Shown: positions 8,814 through 18,410, counted from the stretch's first letter. The stretch: 64,000 nt of DNA from Peribacillus deserti (GCF_002863585.1 NZ_PGUY01000033.1:18716-82715), one strand, 5' to 3'. A program made the numbers and translations. Notes: a model not told the origin generated them from the letters alone.

Positions 8814-8834
8814 GAATGGGCGGCATGATGTAAT
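8814..8834 (+). repeat. Attachment-site-like core, copy 1 (groEL 3' end)
   Basis: AATGGGCGGCATGATGTAAT and the G before it form a 21-nt block repeated exactly at 13186-13206. In frame it reads (G)MGGMM-stop, the well-known C-terminus of GroEL. It lies 113 bases beyond the stop codon of integrase relic 1, where an att core is expected. Confidence 0.65.
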
Positions 8835-8885
8835 ACACATCATAAAGCCTTGATATATAGGGGTATTTTAGTGGATAAAAGTTAA

Positions 8886-8906
8886 ATGCTCATATTTTTG
8901 CTCATA
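8886..8906 (+). repeat. Possible integrase arm-type site, copy 1
   Basis: ATGCTCATA, six bases, then CTCATA. The same motif with the same spacing occurs at 13064-13084 next to the second integrase relic. Paired short direct repeats near int genes are typical of arm-type binding sites; the role is inferred. Confidence 0.4.
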
Positions 8907-8947
8907 GAAGCAAAAATTGGTCACTTTTTTTCATAAAAACCCTTGAA

Positions 8948-9532
8948 TTAGAGAAAGTCTTTCATCAGTTTACTTAACTGGTGGGAGGCCTTTTCTTCCA
9001 TATTTGTCGTCATATGAGCGTAAATATTCATTGTAGTGTTGATGTCTGTATGTCCTAGACGCTGCTGAATTTCCTTTACCCCTACACCCGCTTCAATTAA
9101 AAGAGATGTGTGAGTATGTCTGAATGAATGAGGAGTTATATTTTTTTCTATCCCTGCTTTTTTCAGCAAACGCTTTAATCTGGTTTCTACCACTTTCCTT
9201 AATTGTGGATGCCCATCATTTTTTGCAAAGATAAATTGATTATCTACATATCGAGGTCCGTTTTGTAATTTTATTTCTTTCTGTTTGACCTCATGACGTT
9301 TTAGCATTCTAGCCAGTTTCTCAGCTATCCGAATTGTGAGGATCGAGCCAAATGTTTTTGGAGTAAGTAGTTCATATTCTCTTATATTGTTACTCGGGTT
9401 GTATAAAGTCTTAGTGACACGTAACGTGTGTTTTTTTCATCAAAGTCTGTCTATTTTAGCGCGAGTAATTCGCCAATACGATGGCCAGTATAGGAAAGAG
9501 CAGTAAATATTAAAGAGTCCATTTCTAAACCA
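8948..9532 (-). pseudogene. Tyrosine recombinase (phage-type integrase), relic 1
   Basis: The C-terminal catalytic domain is open from 9307 down to 8948 and carries HSFRHTHTSLLIEAGV, RLGHTDINTTMNIYAHM and the Tyr nucleophile: the Arg-His-Xaa-Arg…His…Tyr signature. Beyond 9307 the frame is broken, but TGHRIGELLALK (first catalytic Arg region, about 9455-9500) can be read in other frames up to about 9532. The N-terminal arm-binding domain is missing or too decayed to follow, so the gene is inactive. A complete enzyme would be about 370-390 aa. Confidence 0.85.
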
Positions 9533-9692
9533 TCAGAAGATATGTGTTCTGAGTTCCTTCAGAACCTAGAAAGTAAGTTATAAGCAATGAGCTTCATGAC
9601 ATAATTTTTTCAGCCCGGCCTAGCTCCTGGGAGACAGTATATTTAAAGTTTTCAAGCGCGACTATATCAAATTACTGAAAGGATATGTCTCT

Positions 9693-10084
9693 ATGAAAGA
9701 AATTATATCTATTCCAGCAAGTCAAACGCAAGAAATTATAAAAAAATATTTAGTTCATGCTCATCCACATCCGAGAAATTATAGGGATGCCCAGTATATA
9801 ACCTTTAGACGGGTCGGAGGAATAATGGATATCCTATATAGGGTTGAGCATGACTTAGTTTTAGAGCCTGAATTAACAATTTAGAAGAGATAGTCAAATA
9901 TTTGAGTGTTGATATTAGACAACGTTTATTAGGATACATTCATTATAGGAAACTAACTTTTGGTTTTGGTGAAAAGGAACAATACAAATTTTATATTTTA
10001 ACAGTAGAACAGTATTTGAATCATTTACCAAACCACGAGAAGGTAACCTCCAATCACATATTTATTATTCATATAAAGAACTAA
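9693..10084 (+). pseudogene. Hypothetical island gene with one frameshift
   Basis: MKEIISIPASQTQ… runs to a stop at 9882-9884, while the next frame continues without a gap as LEEIVKYLSVDIRQRLLGYI… to 10084. The two together would make one protein of about 130 aa. A single-base indel near 9880 explains the break. I do not recognise the family. It is the first cargo gene beside integrase relic 1. Confidence 0.5.
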
Positions 10085-10156
10085 CGAGCGGTGAAAGAGA
10101 GATTACTAGAGAGTCTGATAAAAAAACTATAAAAACAAAAAAAATTAAAATAACAA

Positions 10157-10190
10157 CACTTCTCTAGAACCGGAGAGGTGGTTTTTTTTT
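10157..10190 (+). terminator. Terminator after the frameshifted gene
   Basis: CACTTCTC (10157-10164) pairs with GAGAGGTG (10173-10180) with one wobble, followed by G and about ten T. Confidence 0.75.
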
Positions 10191-10308
10191 TGGGATAAAA
10201 AAAGGTCAAATTACTGAACACCTTAAAGGGTAAGCCATTTTGATTTGAGGAAGAAGTCCTGTTTTACTTTAGGGAAGCCTATTTGAAATTTTTAAGGGTC
10301 AAAGAAAT

Positions 10309-10461
10309 TAGCGGTATAATTTTACCGCTAAATTAATTAAAATTTAAAAATGTATAATTTATTTAGCTTTGTAATTTAGCAGCAAAAAATATTTTATGTT
10401 AAAAATGTTGATATAAAAGGATTTTTGTTATTTCTGATAATTTTTTTAGTTTAGCTGCTAA
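10309..10461. promoter_or_regulatory. Upstream region of the DUF262 gene with inverted repeats
   Basis: TAGCGGTA (10309-10316) and TACCGCTA (10323-10330) form a perfect 8-bp inverted repeat. Further right, TTAGCAGC (about 10376) has its complement GCTGCTAA at about 10454. These could be operator elements for the gene at 10540; nothing in the sequence names the regulator. Confidence 0.3.
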
Positions 10462-10539
10462 GATTATAAAAATATTTCGTTGACTATAATTCTAGCTTGT
10501 GGTAAATTAAGCTTAACAAATAGGTGAGGAGAATGTAAA

Positions 10540-11721
10540 TTGGCAATCAGAATAAATAAGAAGCTTGATTATTTTTCTAGTTTTGACCCTACTAAAGAGT
10601 CAAAACCAATTTCTTTGGGGAATTTATGTAAGGATATTGAAGACGGGCGATTAACCTTGCCAATCTTTCAAACTGGCATCCGGTGGAAAGTGGAAAAGTC
10701 TATTGAGTTACTTAATTTCCAATTGACTGGAAAGGCAGCTGTTGCTCCCATATCCATCAATGTTATTGAGAATAAAGATATGGCTGTACCGCAAGTTAAG
10801 TTCATTACAAGAAATTTAGTTCCAGAAGATGAGTTGGCAGGTAAGCACTCAGTGAACGATGGACAACAACGGTTAAGTTGTAATTACAAGGCTTATACCG
10901 ATGATGATGAATTTCGTAATGTCGTCTTAGACATCACTACTGGCAAATTTACACTGATTACCGGTACTATGCGTAAGTCTCAAATTCCTGTTGGAAAGCT
11001 ATATAATAAAGATCCTAAGGAATTTGAAAGGTTTGTTCGGGATAATCCAGACATGCAAACATTTGAGGTACAAAGCTTACTCACAAGAATCCGCAATAAG
11101 TTTTTAGCCTACTACTATACAGTTAACTATGCTAAGGATTTGTCTGAAGATGAGCAGCGAGTGTGGTTCGAGGTTCTAAATTTAGCTGGAAGTAAGGTTA
11201 CAGAGACAGAAGTTCATTTAACTGAAATGTTAGTTAAAGGTGTGGACTATTATAAAGAATATGCTGAGAAGTTTGGTGAGAAATTAAAAGAATCCGGGTT
11301 AGACGGCTTATTTGTTCAAAAGGCTACAGAAATTTCTGTACCTTTGGCAGCATTAAATCCAGCGTATGAATTAATCAAGAAAAAACCTCATACAGCAAAC
11401 TTCAGTCCGATGCCTTCAGATGTAAAAGCATCTTTAATTAGTAAATTATCAGCGGAAGAGTTACGTACTATATTTGCTTGGACATTAGAAGCTCTCGATA
11501 AAGCTTTAGAATTTATTGAATCTAAGCAATTAGCTGAACCGAAGCGGATTGATTACTTAACATACTTATTAGGGGCATTCGTAGTTTTACCCAATGGTGA
11601 ACTAAATGAAGCCCAGGAGAATTTCTTAGTGGAATGGTACGAAGATGTAGAATTTGCTAAGAAAGACAATGGTGTACGACGAAAGATATTTGACGATTTA
11701 ATTGAAGTAGCAAAGCTCTAA
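10540..11721 (+). CDS. Stand-alone DUF262 (GmrS/ParB-like) protein
   Basis: This 393-aa protein has the DUF262 hallmark DGQQR (Asp107-Arg111, VNDGQQRLS), preceded by LPIFQTGIRWK, the counterpart of the family's IPxYQRxYxW segment. DUF262 is the ParB/Srx-like nucleotide-binding domain of GmrSD-type modification-dependent restriction enzymes. No HNH/DUF1524 domain follows, so it may work with a partner or by another mechanism. The start is TTG after AGGTGAGGAG. A strong terminator follows, so it is a one-gene unit. Role in phage defence is inferred from family and setting. Confidence 0.8.
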   Translation: MAIRINKKLDYFSSFDPTKESKPISLGNLCKDIEDGRLTLPIFQTGIRWKVEKSIELLNFQLTGKAAVAPISINVIENKDMAVPQVKFITRNLVPEDELAGKHSVNDGQQRLSCNYKAYTDDDEFRNVVLDITTGKFTLITGTMRKSQIPVGKLYNKDPKEFERFVRDNPDMQTFEVQSLLTRIRNKFLAYYYTVNYAKDLSEDEQRVWFEVLNLAGSKVTETEVHLTEMLVKGVDYYKEYAEKFGEKLKESGLDGLFVQKATEISVPLAALNPAYELIKKKPHTANFSPMPSDVKASLISKLSAEELRTIFAWTLEALDKALEFIESKQLAEPKRIDYLTYLLGAFVVLPNGELNEAQENFLVEWYEDVEFAKKDNGVRRKIFDDLIEVAKL

Positions 11722-11733
11722 TATTTCAACATA

Positions 11734-11778
11734 AAAGGCCTTTCAATAGTTTACTGAACTATTGAAAGGCCTTTTTTT
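11734..11778 (+). terminator. Strong terminator after the DUF262 gene
   Basis: An 18-bp perfect stem (11734-11751 with 11757-11774), loop of five, then T7. Confidence 0.9.
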
Positions 11779-12059
11779 GTTATGTTAAACTTACTTTCCG
11801 CCTTACATATAAGGGTGCACAAATTATTTCTACACACGCCTCAATTATAAGAAAGAAAGAGAAGAAGCAAGTGGGTCTAGAAGAATATGTTATCATAATG
11901 ACTCTAATATGCTTTTTATTTTAAAATTATCCATCAAATATTTTAGGGCAATTGCGAAGAATAGATTTAGAGATTATGTTCAATGGACATTTTAAGTTCA
12001 ATTAAAAAATAGAATAGATAGGATATTTAAACCTTCAAATGGGATGAGGTAGAATCAAT

Positions 12060-12917
12060 ATGGATATTAAAAATTCCCTGCTGAATGCTGGAATTAGCGA
12101 AGAGCATTTATATAAATTAAATCAAGATAAATTGAAAAGTGATAATTCTTTTCATTGTTTTTTTGATGGTATAGATCAGAGGCAATATAAATTAGTCCCT
12201 GTTAAGAAAATCAAAGGATTATCGAGGGGGGAAGCTGGTTCTTCGTGGTGGGAACATGCATTAGGAAAAGCTGGAAATATTGATTATAACCGTTTGGAGA
12301 ATAATCAAAAAAGGTTAGAAGCCACGACATTGAATGAGTTCAGAAAAGGCTTCATAAGTAATTCCTTTCCCTCAGTAGACTAAAATTATTATGATGAGTT
12401 TGATGAATATCACGTTTCTAACGATGGGAATCATCGGACATTATGGGCTAAATTAGTGGGCGCAGACTTTATTAGAGCTAGAGTATATTACTATAAGTAC
12501 AATGCTATCAAGCATGACAATTATAACAGGGTTCAATGTATGTTAAGTGAATATACGAAATTTATGCGTCTATGTAACTTTCAGCAAGAAAGGAGAAGTT
12601 TAGAGTATGAAGGCTGGCCAGTATGTACGTATGAAATTCCGGAGATATACAATTACTTAGATGAACGAGAGATATCGAATCTTAAAAGCTGCCTAGATAA
12701 GAACATAATAATCCTAGAGAATATACTGAATAGCTACTTTGCATTGGTTAAGATACCAGATAAATGGCGGATTAGACTAATTAGGTTATTCATCTATTTT
12801 TCTAAGGGTAATAAATACACATATGAGACTCTGGCCATGCTTCGAGAACAAGGATGGACTCCTCACATTTCTGTTGGGGAATGGAAGCAGTTTAAAAACA
12901 AGAGAAGATTACTGTAA
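12060..12917 (+). pseudogene. ParB-like (DGNHR) protein interrupted by one in-frame stop
   Basis: A single frame of 285 codons is cut only by TAA at 12381-12383 (codon 108). Before it lies MDIKNSLLNAGIS… with GEAGSSWWEHALGKAG. After it, without a frame change, comes YDEFDEYHVSNDGNHR (about 111-126) and a long helical C-terminal half. DGNHR resembles the DGxxR nucleotide-binding motif of ParB/DUF262 proteins. The first half ends right before this motif, so the 107-aa product would lack it. The gene is dead unless the stop is read through or is a sequencing error. The position between two DUF262 loci suggests a defence role (inference). Confidence 0.6.
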
Positions 12918-13063
12918 AGTTCACATAAATGGCCCTTCACAAGTCATAAAAAATTGATGCCTTTAAAGACGATTATAAAAATGATTCTTGCATGTGACTG
13001 AACTCATAATCTTATACATCAAGAAAAGGGTAAGGAAAGCTGCCCTACCCACAATCACAAATA

Positions 13064-13084
13064 ATGCTCATAATTTTACTCATA
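13064..13084 (+). repeat. Possible integrase arm-type site, copy 2
   Basis: ATGCTCATA, six bases, then CTCATA, identical in sequence and spacing to 8886-8906. Here it lies on the outer side of the 21-nt core rather than between core and int. Confidence 0.4.
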
Positions 13085-13185
13085 GCATTTTTTTCTTATG
13101 TTTTGAAATATTTTTTAATCAGGAATGAAAACCTTAATATACCAATGATTCTGCAAGTCTATTTTCTATTAATGTTTGTGTTGAT

Positions 13186-13206
13186 GAATGGGCGGCATGA
13201 TGTAAT
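13186..13206 (+). repeat. Attachment-site-like core, copy 2 (groEL 3' end)
   Basis: Exact second copy of the 21-nt block at 8814-8834, again encoding MGGMM-stop. It lies 105 bases beyond the end of integrase relic 2, nearly the same distance as copy 1 from relic 1. Confidence 0.65.
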
Positions 13207-13311
13207 CATGCTACCATAAACCCCAGAAATACAAGGTTTTTAGACTCTTATGTGGTCTTGAAATACCCAAAGGGTTACGAATGGGTAACATTTTCTTGAA
13301 TAAGGTGTAAA

Positions 13312-13713
13312 TTAGAGGTTTTCCATGAGTTCTTTGAACTTTTGGGAAGCCTCTTTTTTCATCTCTTTTGTTACATGTAAATAAACATTTTTAGTCGTGT
13401 CCTCATCCTTGTGCCCAGTCTCTCAATAAATTGTGGAAGACTTACTCCTGCCTCAGCTAAAAGAGAGGTATGAGTATGGCGTAAGTTCAGCATTTAATCC
13501 CGCAATTCTTAACAAGCGTCTCATACGATTTTCTATTTTTTTAATGTAAAGTGGGTAGCCAGGTAGGTTCTCATCACTGCTTGTAAAAACAAAATCTTCA
13601 TTAAGATATATATCCCGATGTTTCATTATTATTTGTTTTTGCTTTCCCTTGTGTTTAATTAACTCAATTATGACAGTTTCATCAATCTCAATTAAACGTA
13701 CTAGTAAGGACAT
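13312..13713 (-). pseudogene. Tyrosine recombinase (integrase), relic 2
   Basis: The open part (13713-13453) gives MSLLVRLIEIDETV… and RMRRLLRIAGLNAELTP. After a small deletion that removes the conserved His-Xaa-Xaa-Arg, HTHTSLLAEAGVSLPQFIERLG can be read. A second frameshift leads to TKEMKKEASQKFKELMENL and a stop at 13312. It is a diverged homologue of relic 1, more decayed and lacking the N-terminal two thirds. The right-hand cargo (13954 onward) starts directly beside it. Confidence 0.75.
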
Positions 13714-13953
13714 TTAGATCGAAGTGTAACTTAGTTTGCTTCGGTCTTTTTAGTGGACAAAAATTGTAACAAAGGCTAGGAGAACAAAGATTTCTTAGTT
13801 TTTATCCTGTTTTAATTCTGAAGCTTCTACCAAATAGAAAAAGGTAGTTTTTGCGATGGTATTTATAATATGTCTTTAAAATAAGACAATATACAAATAT
13901 TTCTATTTACTTTAAAATAACAGTAATATTGACTGTTGAGAGGGGATTGTTTT

Positions 13954-15684
13954 TTGACTAATTTAGTTCCGAAGAGTATCGGTGAGATAATGGAGGCAAG
14001 TGTTCATTTTTGGATTCCTGCTTATCAAAGGGGGTATCGTTGGACATCATTACAAGTTACAGAGCTGTTAGATGATATTTGGGAGTTCCATCAGATGGAT
14101 CCGAAGAAAGATGATTTTTACTGGTTGCAACCGATTGTCATAAAGCAACACGAGAACGGAATAGAAGTCATTGATGGGCAACAGCGTCTAACTACAGTTC
14201 TTCTAATTGCGAAATATATTCAGTCCATTATTCCTTTCTATCAAGGAACAGGGTATACGATGTTATATGAAACACGGGCTGGTAGTGAGACATATATTAC
14301 AAATATAATCCATGGGGAATTAAAGCGAAACGAAAATATTGATTTCTACCACATGTATAACGCATATGAAATTATTGTAAATTGGTTTAAGCAACATCCC
14401 GAAAAGAATGCGCCGCTTTACATTTGGCAACGCTTAACAGACCAATTAAAGGTGCTTTGGTATGAGCTTGACACGGAATATAATGCAATTGATTTATTTA
14501 CACGTATCAACATCGGGAAGATTCCCTTAACGAATGCAGAACTAATCAAAGCTTTATTTTTAAGTAAGAACAATCTAGGTGAAAATACAACACAGCACGA
14601 GTATTTAAAAATGAAGCAAATAGAAATAGCGACTCAGTGGGATGCGATGGAAACTCGCTTGCAACATCCTGATTTTTGGTATTTCTTACAATCCACACAA
14701 GCGAAATACGAAAATCATATTGAATGGTTATTTGAACTCGTTACTGCAAACTTTCCCCAAACCATTGATTTTCGTGCTTCTTATAGCACTTTCCATGCAT
14801 TTCATGATGAGATAGAGCGTCGCTCAGAGCAAGGTGAGTCTCGACATGATGTAGTGGATGCTCTTTGGGCTGAGATTCAGACTCTATATTACCAGTTTAA
14901 CGAGTGGTTTGATAATCGTCAGCTGTATCATCTGATTGGATATTTACTCGCTACATCTCATCCAATTCAAGCCATTATAAAAAATGCAAAATCGATGAAA
15001 AAAGATAAATTTGTGAAGTCGTTATACGACATAATCAGGAATCGTTTGCGAAATTGGGACATTCATGAACTTAGCTATGATAGACAACAAGGTAAGGTTA
15101 AGGACGTTCTATTATTGTATAATATTTTGACTTTACAGCAAGATCAGTATGCGAAGCAACGATTTGATTTTGACCGTTTTAAAAATGAACAGTGGGATAT
15201 CGAACATATTCACGCTCTTCAGAGTCAGGTACTTATTAAACAGGATCAGCAGCTGTCCTTTATTCGAGATGCTTTAACTTACGTAGAAGATGCGTCCCTT
15301 CAAGTACGGCTTAAGCGATATGAACGAGAAGTTTTACAAGAAGCTATGGATGTGGAAGCATTTGAAAAAATTCAGCAACAAATAGTAGATTACTTTGGCG
15401 AAGGTTATTCCAACCATATTTCAAACTGTACATTACTAGATTCAAAGACTAATCGCGCATACAAAAATGCGATTTTTCCAAAAAAACGTGAGGAAATCAT
15501 TTCACGGGATCAAAACGGGGTCTATATTCCAATTTGTACGAAAAATGTGTTTTTAAAATATTACAGTAAACAGACTAAACAGATTCATCACTGGAACCAG
15601 GAAGACCGCGAGGCGTATATGCGAAATATGCTTGAAGTATTAGCACCTGTTTTATTAAAGCAAAAAGAAAGTCAGGTGAGTTAA
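13954..15684 (+). CDS. DUF262-DUF1524 (GmrSD-like) HNH nuclease
   Basis: The start is taken at TTG 13954, eight bases after AGAGGGGAT, giving 576 aa; an upstream TTG (13936) lacks a binding site. The N-terminal DUF262 domain has IPAYQRGYRW (21-30) and VIDGQQRLTT (72-81). The C-terminal part has WDIEHIHALQSQ followed by NHISNCTLLDSKTNRAYKN, the His…Asn pattern of DUF1524/HNH nucleases. This is the domain order of fused GmrSD enzymes, which use NTP to control cleavage of modified DNA. It is followed after one base by a second DUF262 gene, so the two are probably translationally coupled. Target and NTP need are inferred. Confidence 0.85.
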   Translation: MTNLVPKSIGEIMEASVHFWIPAYQRGYRWTSLQVTELLDDIWEFHQMDPKKDDFYWLQPIVIKQHENGIEVIDGQQRLTTVLLIAKYIQSIIPFYQGTGYTMLYETRAGSETYITNIIHGELKRNENIDFYHMYNAYEIIVNWFKQHPEKNAPLYIWQRLTDQLKVLWYELDTEYNAIDLFTRINIGKIPLTNAELIKALFLSKNNLGENTTQHEYLKMKQIEIATQWDAMETRLQHPDFWYFLQSTQAKYENHIEWLFELVTANFPQTIDFRASYSTFHAFHDEIERRSEQGESRHDVVDALWAEIQTLYYQFNEWFDNRQLYHLIGYLLATSHPIQAIIKNAKSMKKDKFVKSLYDIIRNRLRNWDIHELSYDRQQGKVKDVLLLYNILTLQQDQYAKQRFDFDRFKNEQWDIEHIHALQSQVLIKQDQQLSFIRDALTYVEDASLQVRLKRYEREVLQEAMDVEAFEKIQQQIVDYFGEGYSNHISNCTLLDSKTNRAYKNAIFPKKREEIISRDQNGVYIPICTKNVFLKYYSKQTKQIHHWNQEDREAYMRNMLEVLAPVLLKQKESQVS

Positions 15685-15685
15685 G

Positions 15686-17809
15686 ATGCAACCATCGAAT
15701 GTATTTTCCTTTTGGAAGCTAATCGAACAGTACCATATTAAAATTCCAATAATTCAGCGTGATTATGCACAAGGGAGAAAAGGCAAAGAAGTACAACATG
15801 TGCGAAATGAGTTTTTACGCGTGCTTTTTAATGCCCTTGAAACAAATAATCCGATTGAATTAGATTTTATTTATGGGACGGTGAATGAAACAAATCAATT
15901 TGCACCACTAGATGGGCAACAGCGCTTAACGACGCTATATTTACTTCACTGGTACATTGCCTTAAAAGAAGGTAAGTTAGATGCAAATCAAGCTATTTTT
16001 CAAAGGTTTTCATACGAAACACGCCTAAGTAGTAAACTGTTTTGCAAATTACTTGTTTCACTAACAGACATTGATTTAACAGAAACATCCTTATCAAACC
16101 AAATTTATAACGAAGCTAACTTCTATTACGGTTGGGCGCATGACCCAACAGTTTCGTCGATGTTGACCATGCTTGATATGATCCATTCATTTGCAAAAGA
16201 ATATAATCTGCCTGAGGATTTATTTGAAATCTTAACAACCAACGCACCGATAACATTCCAGTTTATTGATTTAGATACATTCCAATTGGAAGATACACTG
16301 TATATTAAAATGAATGCGCGTGGGAAACCACTGACACCATTTGAAAATTTCAAAGCTCGCTTCCAACAATACTTAGAAAATGTCCAAAATGTAGATGATA
16401 AGCAAATTTTGTACAAAACTGATACGGTTTGGTCGGACTTCTTTTGGAAGCATCAGAAGACAAGTTATGATGAATCATTTTTGCACTTTTTCTACGCGCT
16501 TCTTTACAACCAGTTAGCGCGTAGTAACCAAAATCGCGATTGTCTATTTTCAGCTATAAATGGTGGTGAAATAATTCGATTTGATGATTTAGTATACATA
16601 GACATAGATAGTGGGTCATGGGTCAAGGATATTGAATTAACACTGGATGGGCTATGTAGTGGAACGCTATTTAACCAAGAGACAGTAATCGATATAAAAA
16701 AAGTGATTAAACAAGCTATGATGGATGAATTATACTATACCGAACGTGTACAACTCTATGCAGTTGTATCTTATATTCGATTATATGCTGACAACTTTGC
16801 GGCGTTTAGTCGATGGATGCGCTTTGTTCGCAATGTTACTGTAAATACGATTTATAATCGTGTCGAGGATTTTATGCAGTCAATCCAAGCAATTGATGTA
16901 CTCATAACACATGCACAGAACTTGGATGCATATCTAGCTGATTCTACATCAAAGTTAACTGGTTTTTTCGGACCGCAACTTACCCAAGAACAATTAAAAG
17001 CACGATTAACACTCTATGATGGAACCTGGAAAGAACCGCTGTACAATGCGGAAGACTATGGATATTTTGAAGGGGACATTGGATTCTTGCTTCTGTTTAT
17101 TGATATAAATGAGTTACCAAATTGTTCTAATCACGAACGCATAGAAAAACAGGCATCATTCATATCATACTATGAAAAGGCTATTGCTATTTTCGGTCCG
17201 ACAAAGTTGAATGTACCAATAAATTTACTAAGCAGAGCTCTTCTCAAGTTTGGTGATTACTTAATTCAGGCTGGGCAAAACCGTAGTTTCTTAATTGAAG
17301 GATTTGACCGCGATATCAGCTGGAAACGATTTTTACGTCATGAAAAAGTAAGTTTCTTGAAAGAACTTCTAGATGAGGTAAAACCACAAACAATTACAAC
17401 AGATCTACAGCATATTATTGATGAAAGTGATGTAACCGACTGGAGGCAATACATTATCCAGTATCCACTGATTTTAGATAAGCGGTGTGGAAACCGACGT
17501 CTTATTCGTTTCTATGATGAACAGGATATTTTACTACTTGATACAACAATGACGAGCGGATATTGTCAGGAATATTACAGTTACGCAATTTACGCTGCAT
17601 TACAACAAAATGGCATTAACTGCAGCTATATAGATTCGGTAGGGGCATTTAATGAGAAATACGTACGAATTAATGATATGAGTTACAGCTTGAACTTTGT
17701 CGACAAACAGTTCGTTATATACGACCGGAATGATGATGTCATTGCTAAACCGCAGGGATTTGACGAAGCCCTTGAAAAAATGAGTGAGTTAGCAGGTGTA
17801 AGTGTATAG
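15686..17809 (+). CDS. Second DUF262 protein, partner of the upstream nuclease
   Basis: The 707-aa product has IPIIQRDYAQG (20-30) and APLDGQQRLTTLYLLHW (73-89), with DGQQR at 76-80. The remaining 600 residues include MNARGKPLTPFENFKA (about 210), a segment common in DUF262 proteins, but no HNH motif that I can see. It begins one base after the stop of the DUF262-DUF1524 gene, with GGTGAG as ribosome binding site. I infer a two-component complex in which this subunit senses and the first one cuts. The C-terminal domain is unrecognised. Confidence 0.8.
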   Translation: MQPSNVFSFWKLIEQYHIKIPIIQRDYAQGRKGKEVQHVRNEFLRVLFNALETNNPIELDFIYGTVNETNQFAPLDGQQRLTTLYLLHWYIALKEGKLDANQAIFQRFSYETRLSSKLFCKLLVSLTDIDLTETSLSNQIYNEANFYYGWAHDPTVSSMLTMLDMIHSFAKEYNLPEDLFEILTTNAPITFQFIDLDTFQLEDTLYIKMNARGKPLTPFENFKARFQQYLENVQNVDDKQILYKTDTVWSDFFWKHQKTSYDESFLHFFYALLYNQLARSNQNRDCLFSAINGGEIIRFDDLVYIDIDSGSWVKDIELTLDGLCSGTLFNQETVIDIKKVIKQAMMDELYYTERVQLYAVVSYIRLYADNFAAFSRWMRFVRNVTVNTIYNRVEDFMQSIQAIDVLITHAQNLDAYLADSTSKLTGFFGPQLTQEQLKARLTLYDGTWKEPLYNAEDYGYFEGDIGFLLLFIDINELPNCSNHERIEKQASFISYYEKAIAIFGPTKLNVPINLLSRALLKFGDYLIQAGQNRSFLIEGFDRDISWKRFLRHEKVSFLKELLDEVKPQTITTDLQHIIDESDVTDWRQYIIQYPLILDKRCGNRRLIRFYDEQDILLLDTTMTSGYCQEYYSYAIYAALQQNGINCSYIDSVGAFNEKYVRINDMSYSLNFVDKQFVIYDRNDDVIAKPQGFDEALEKMSELAGVSV

Positions 17810-17860
17810 AATTTTATAAAGGAACCTAACAGTCAGCTCATGAATTAAATAAGTTTATCC

Positions 17861-17897
17861 ATCCTTCCTCAAATTTAATTGTTGAAGGATATTTTTT
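17861..17897 (+). terminator. Terminator after the DUF262 pair
   Basis: ATCCTTC (17861-17867) pairs with GAAGGAT (17884-17890), with an inner CAA/TTG pairing, followed by ATTTTTTA. Confidence 0.65.
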
Positions 17898-18317
17898 ATT
17901 AAAAGACTAATAATCAATGAAATCAGCTTTCACCATTTAGCATCCCTGCTATTGGGTGCTGTTTTAACAAGTAGGTGTTATGTAATAAGGATAAAAAAGC
18001 GCATATTGAGAGTTCTAGGCAACTGATTCCCAATCTTCTTGTTGAACTAAGGGGTGCTAATCTTCCACAAAGTAATACGATAAAAAAGGCTCGAAGCATA
18101 ATGGCTCCGAGCTTATTTGCGTGCTAAGTTAACTGCAAAAGTGTCTGCTAATTCTACTGCAAATTACACTAAGAAAAGCATTATAAATTTGAATTTTGTA
18201 CTTCAAAACCGAACCCGTTAGGTTACTATTCATGGCTTTATTTTTTCTGGATGCTGTCATGTACGGCAATTAGAATTTTGACGGTCTTTATCAGACCATG
18301 GCACCTGTATTTAAATT
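17898..18317. other. Intergenic, with weak hairpins
   Basis: No gene is supported. AGCATCC/GGGTGCT (17939-17960) is a small hairpin. The 18089-18220 part belongs to a repeat shared with 50467-50601. Confidence 0.4.
18089..18220 (+). repeat. Dispersed repeat, copy A (possible attachment region)
   Basis: A hairpin built on GCTCGAAG…CTCCGAGC is followed by short direct repeats (ACTGCAAA, TCTGCTAA, ACTGCAAA) and by TTTTGTACTTCAAAACCGAA at 18194-18213. The same order and this exact 20-mer recur at 50467-50601. Short repeats beside a conserved block resemble phage att regions; that reading is inferred. Confidence 0.5.
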
Positions 18318-18410
18318 TCATTTTAAAAACTTCTTAATTAGCCAATGGGTGAGAATACCGGAAATGATAACAATAGCAATTTTAATGAATAAGTCAAAGC
18401 TTTTGGACTC
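18318..18410 (-). other. Possible small single-helix peptide (type I toxin-like), start codon missing
   Basis: A 30-codon frame reads …SFDLFIKIAIVIISGILTHW… and ends LIKKFLK-stop: one membrane helix and a basic tail, a layout like Fst/Ldr-type toxins. A stop lies immediately before the frame and there is no ATG, GTG or TTG inside, so it is probably a relic. Confidence 0.25.

Noticed and set aside
8814..13206. groEL gene fragment as a real gene end
   Set aside because: Upstream codons do not match GroEL at either copy, so only the short attachment core is shared.
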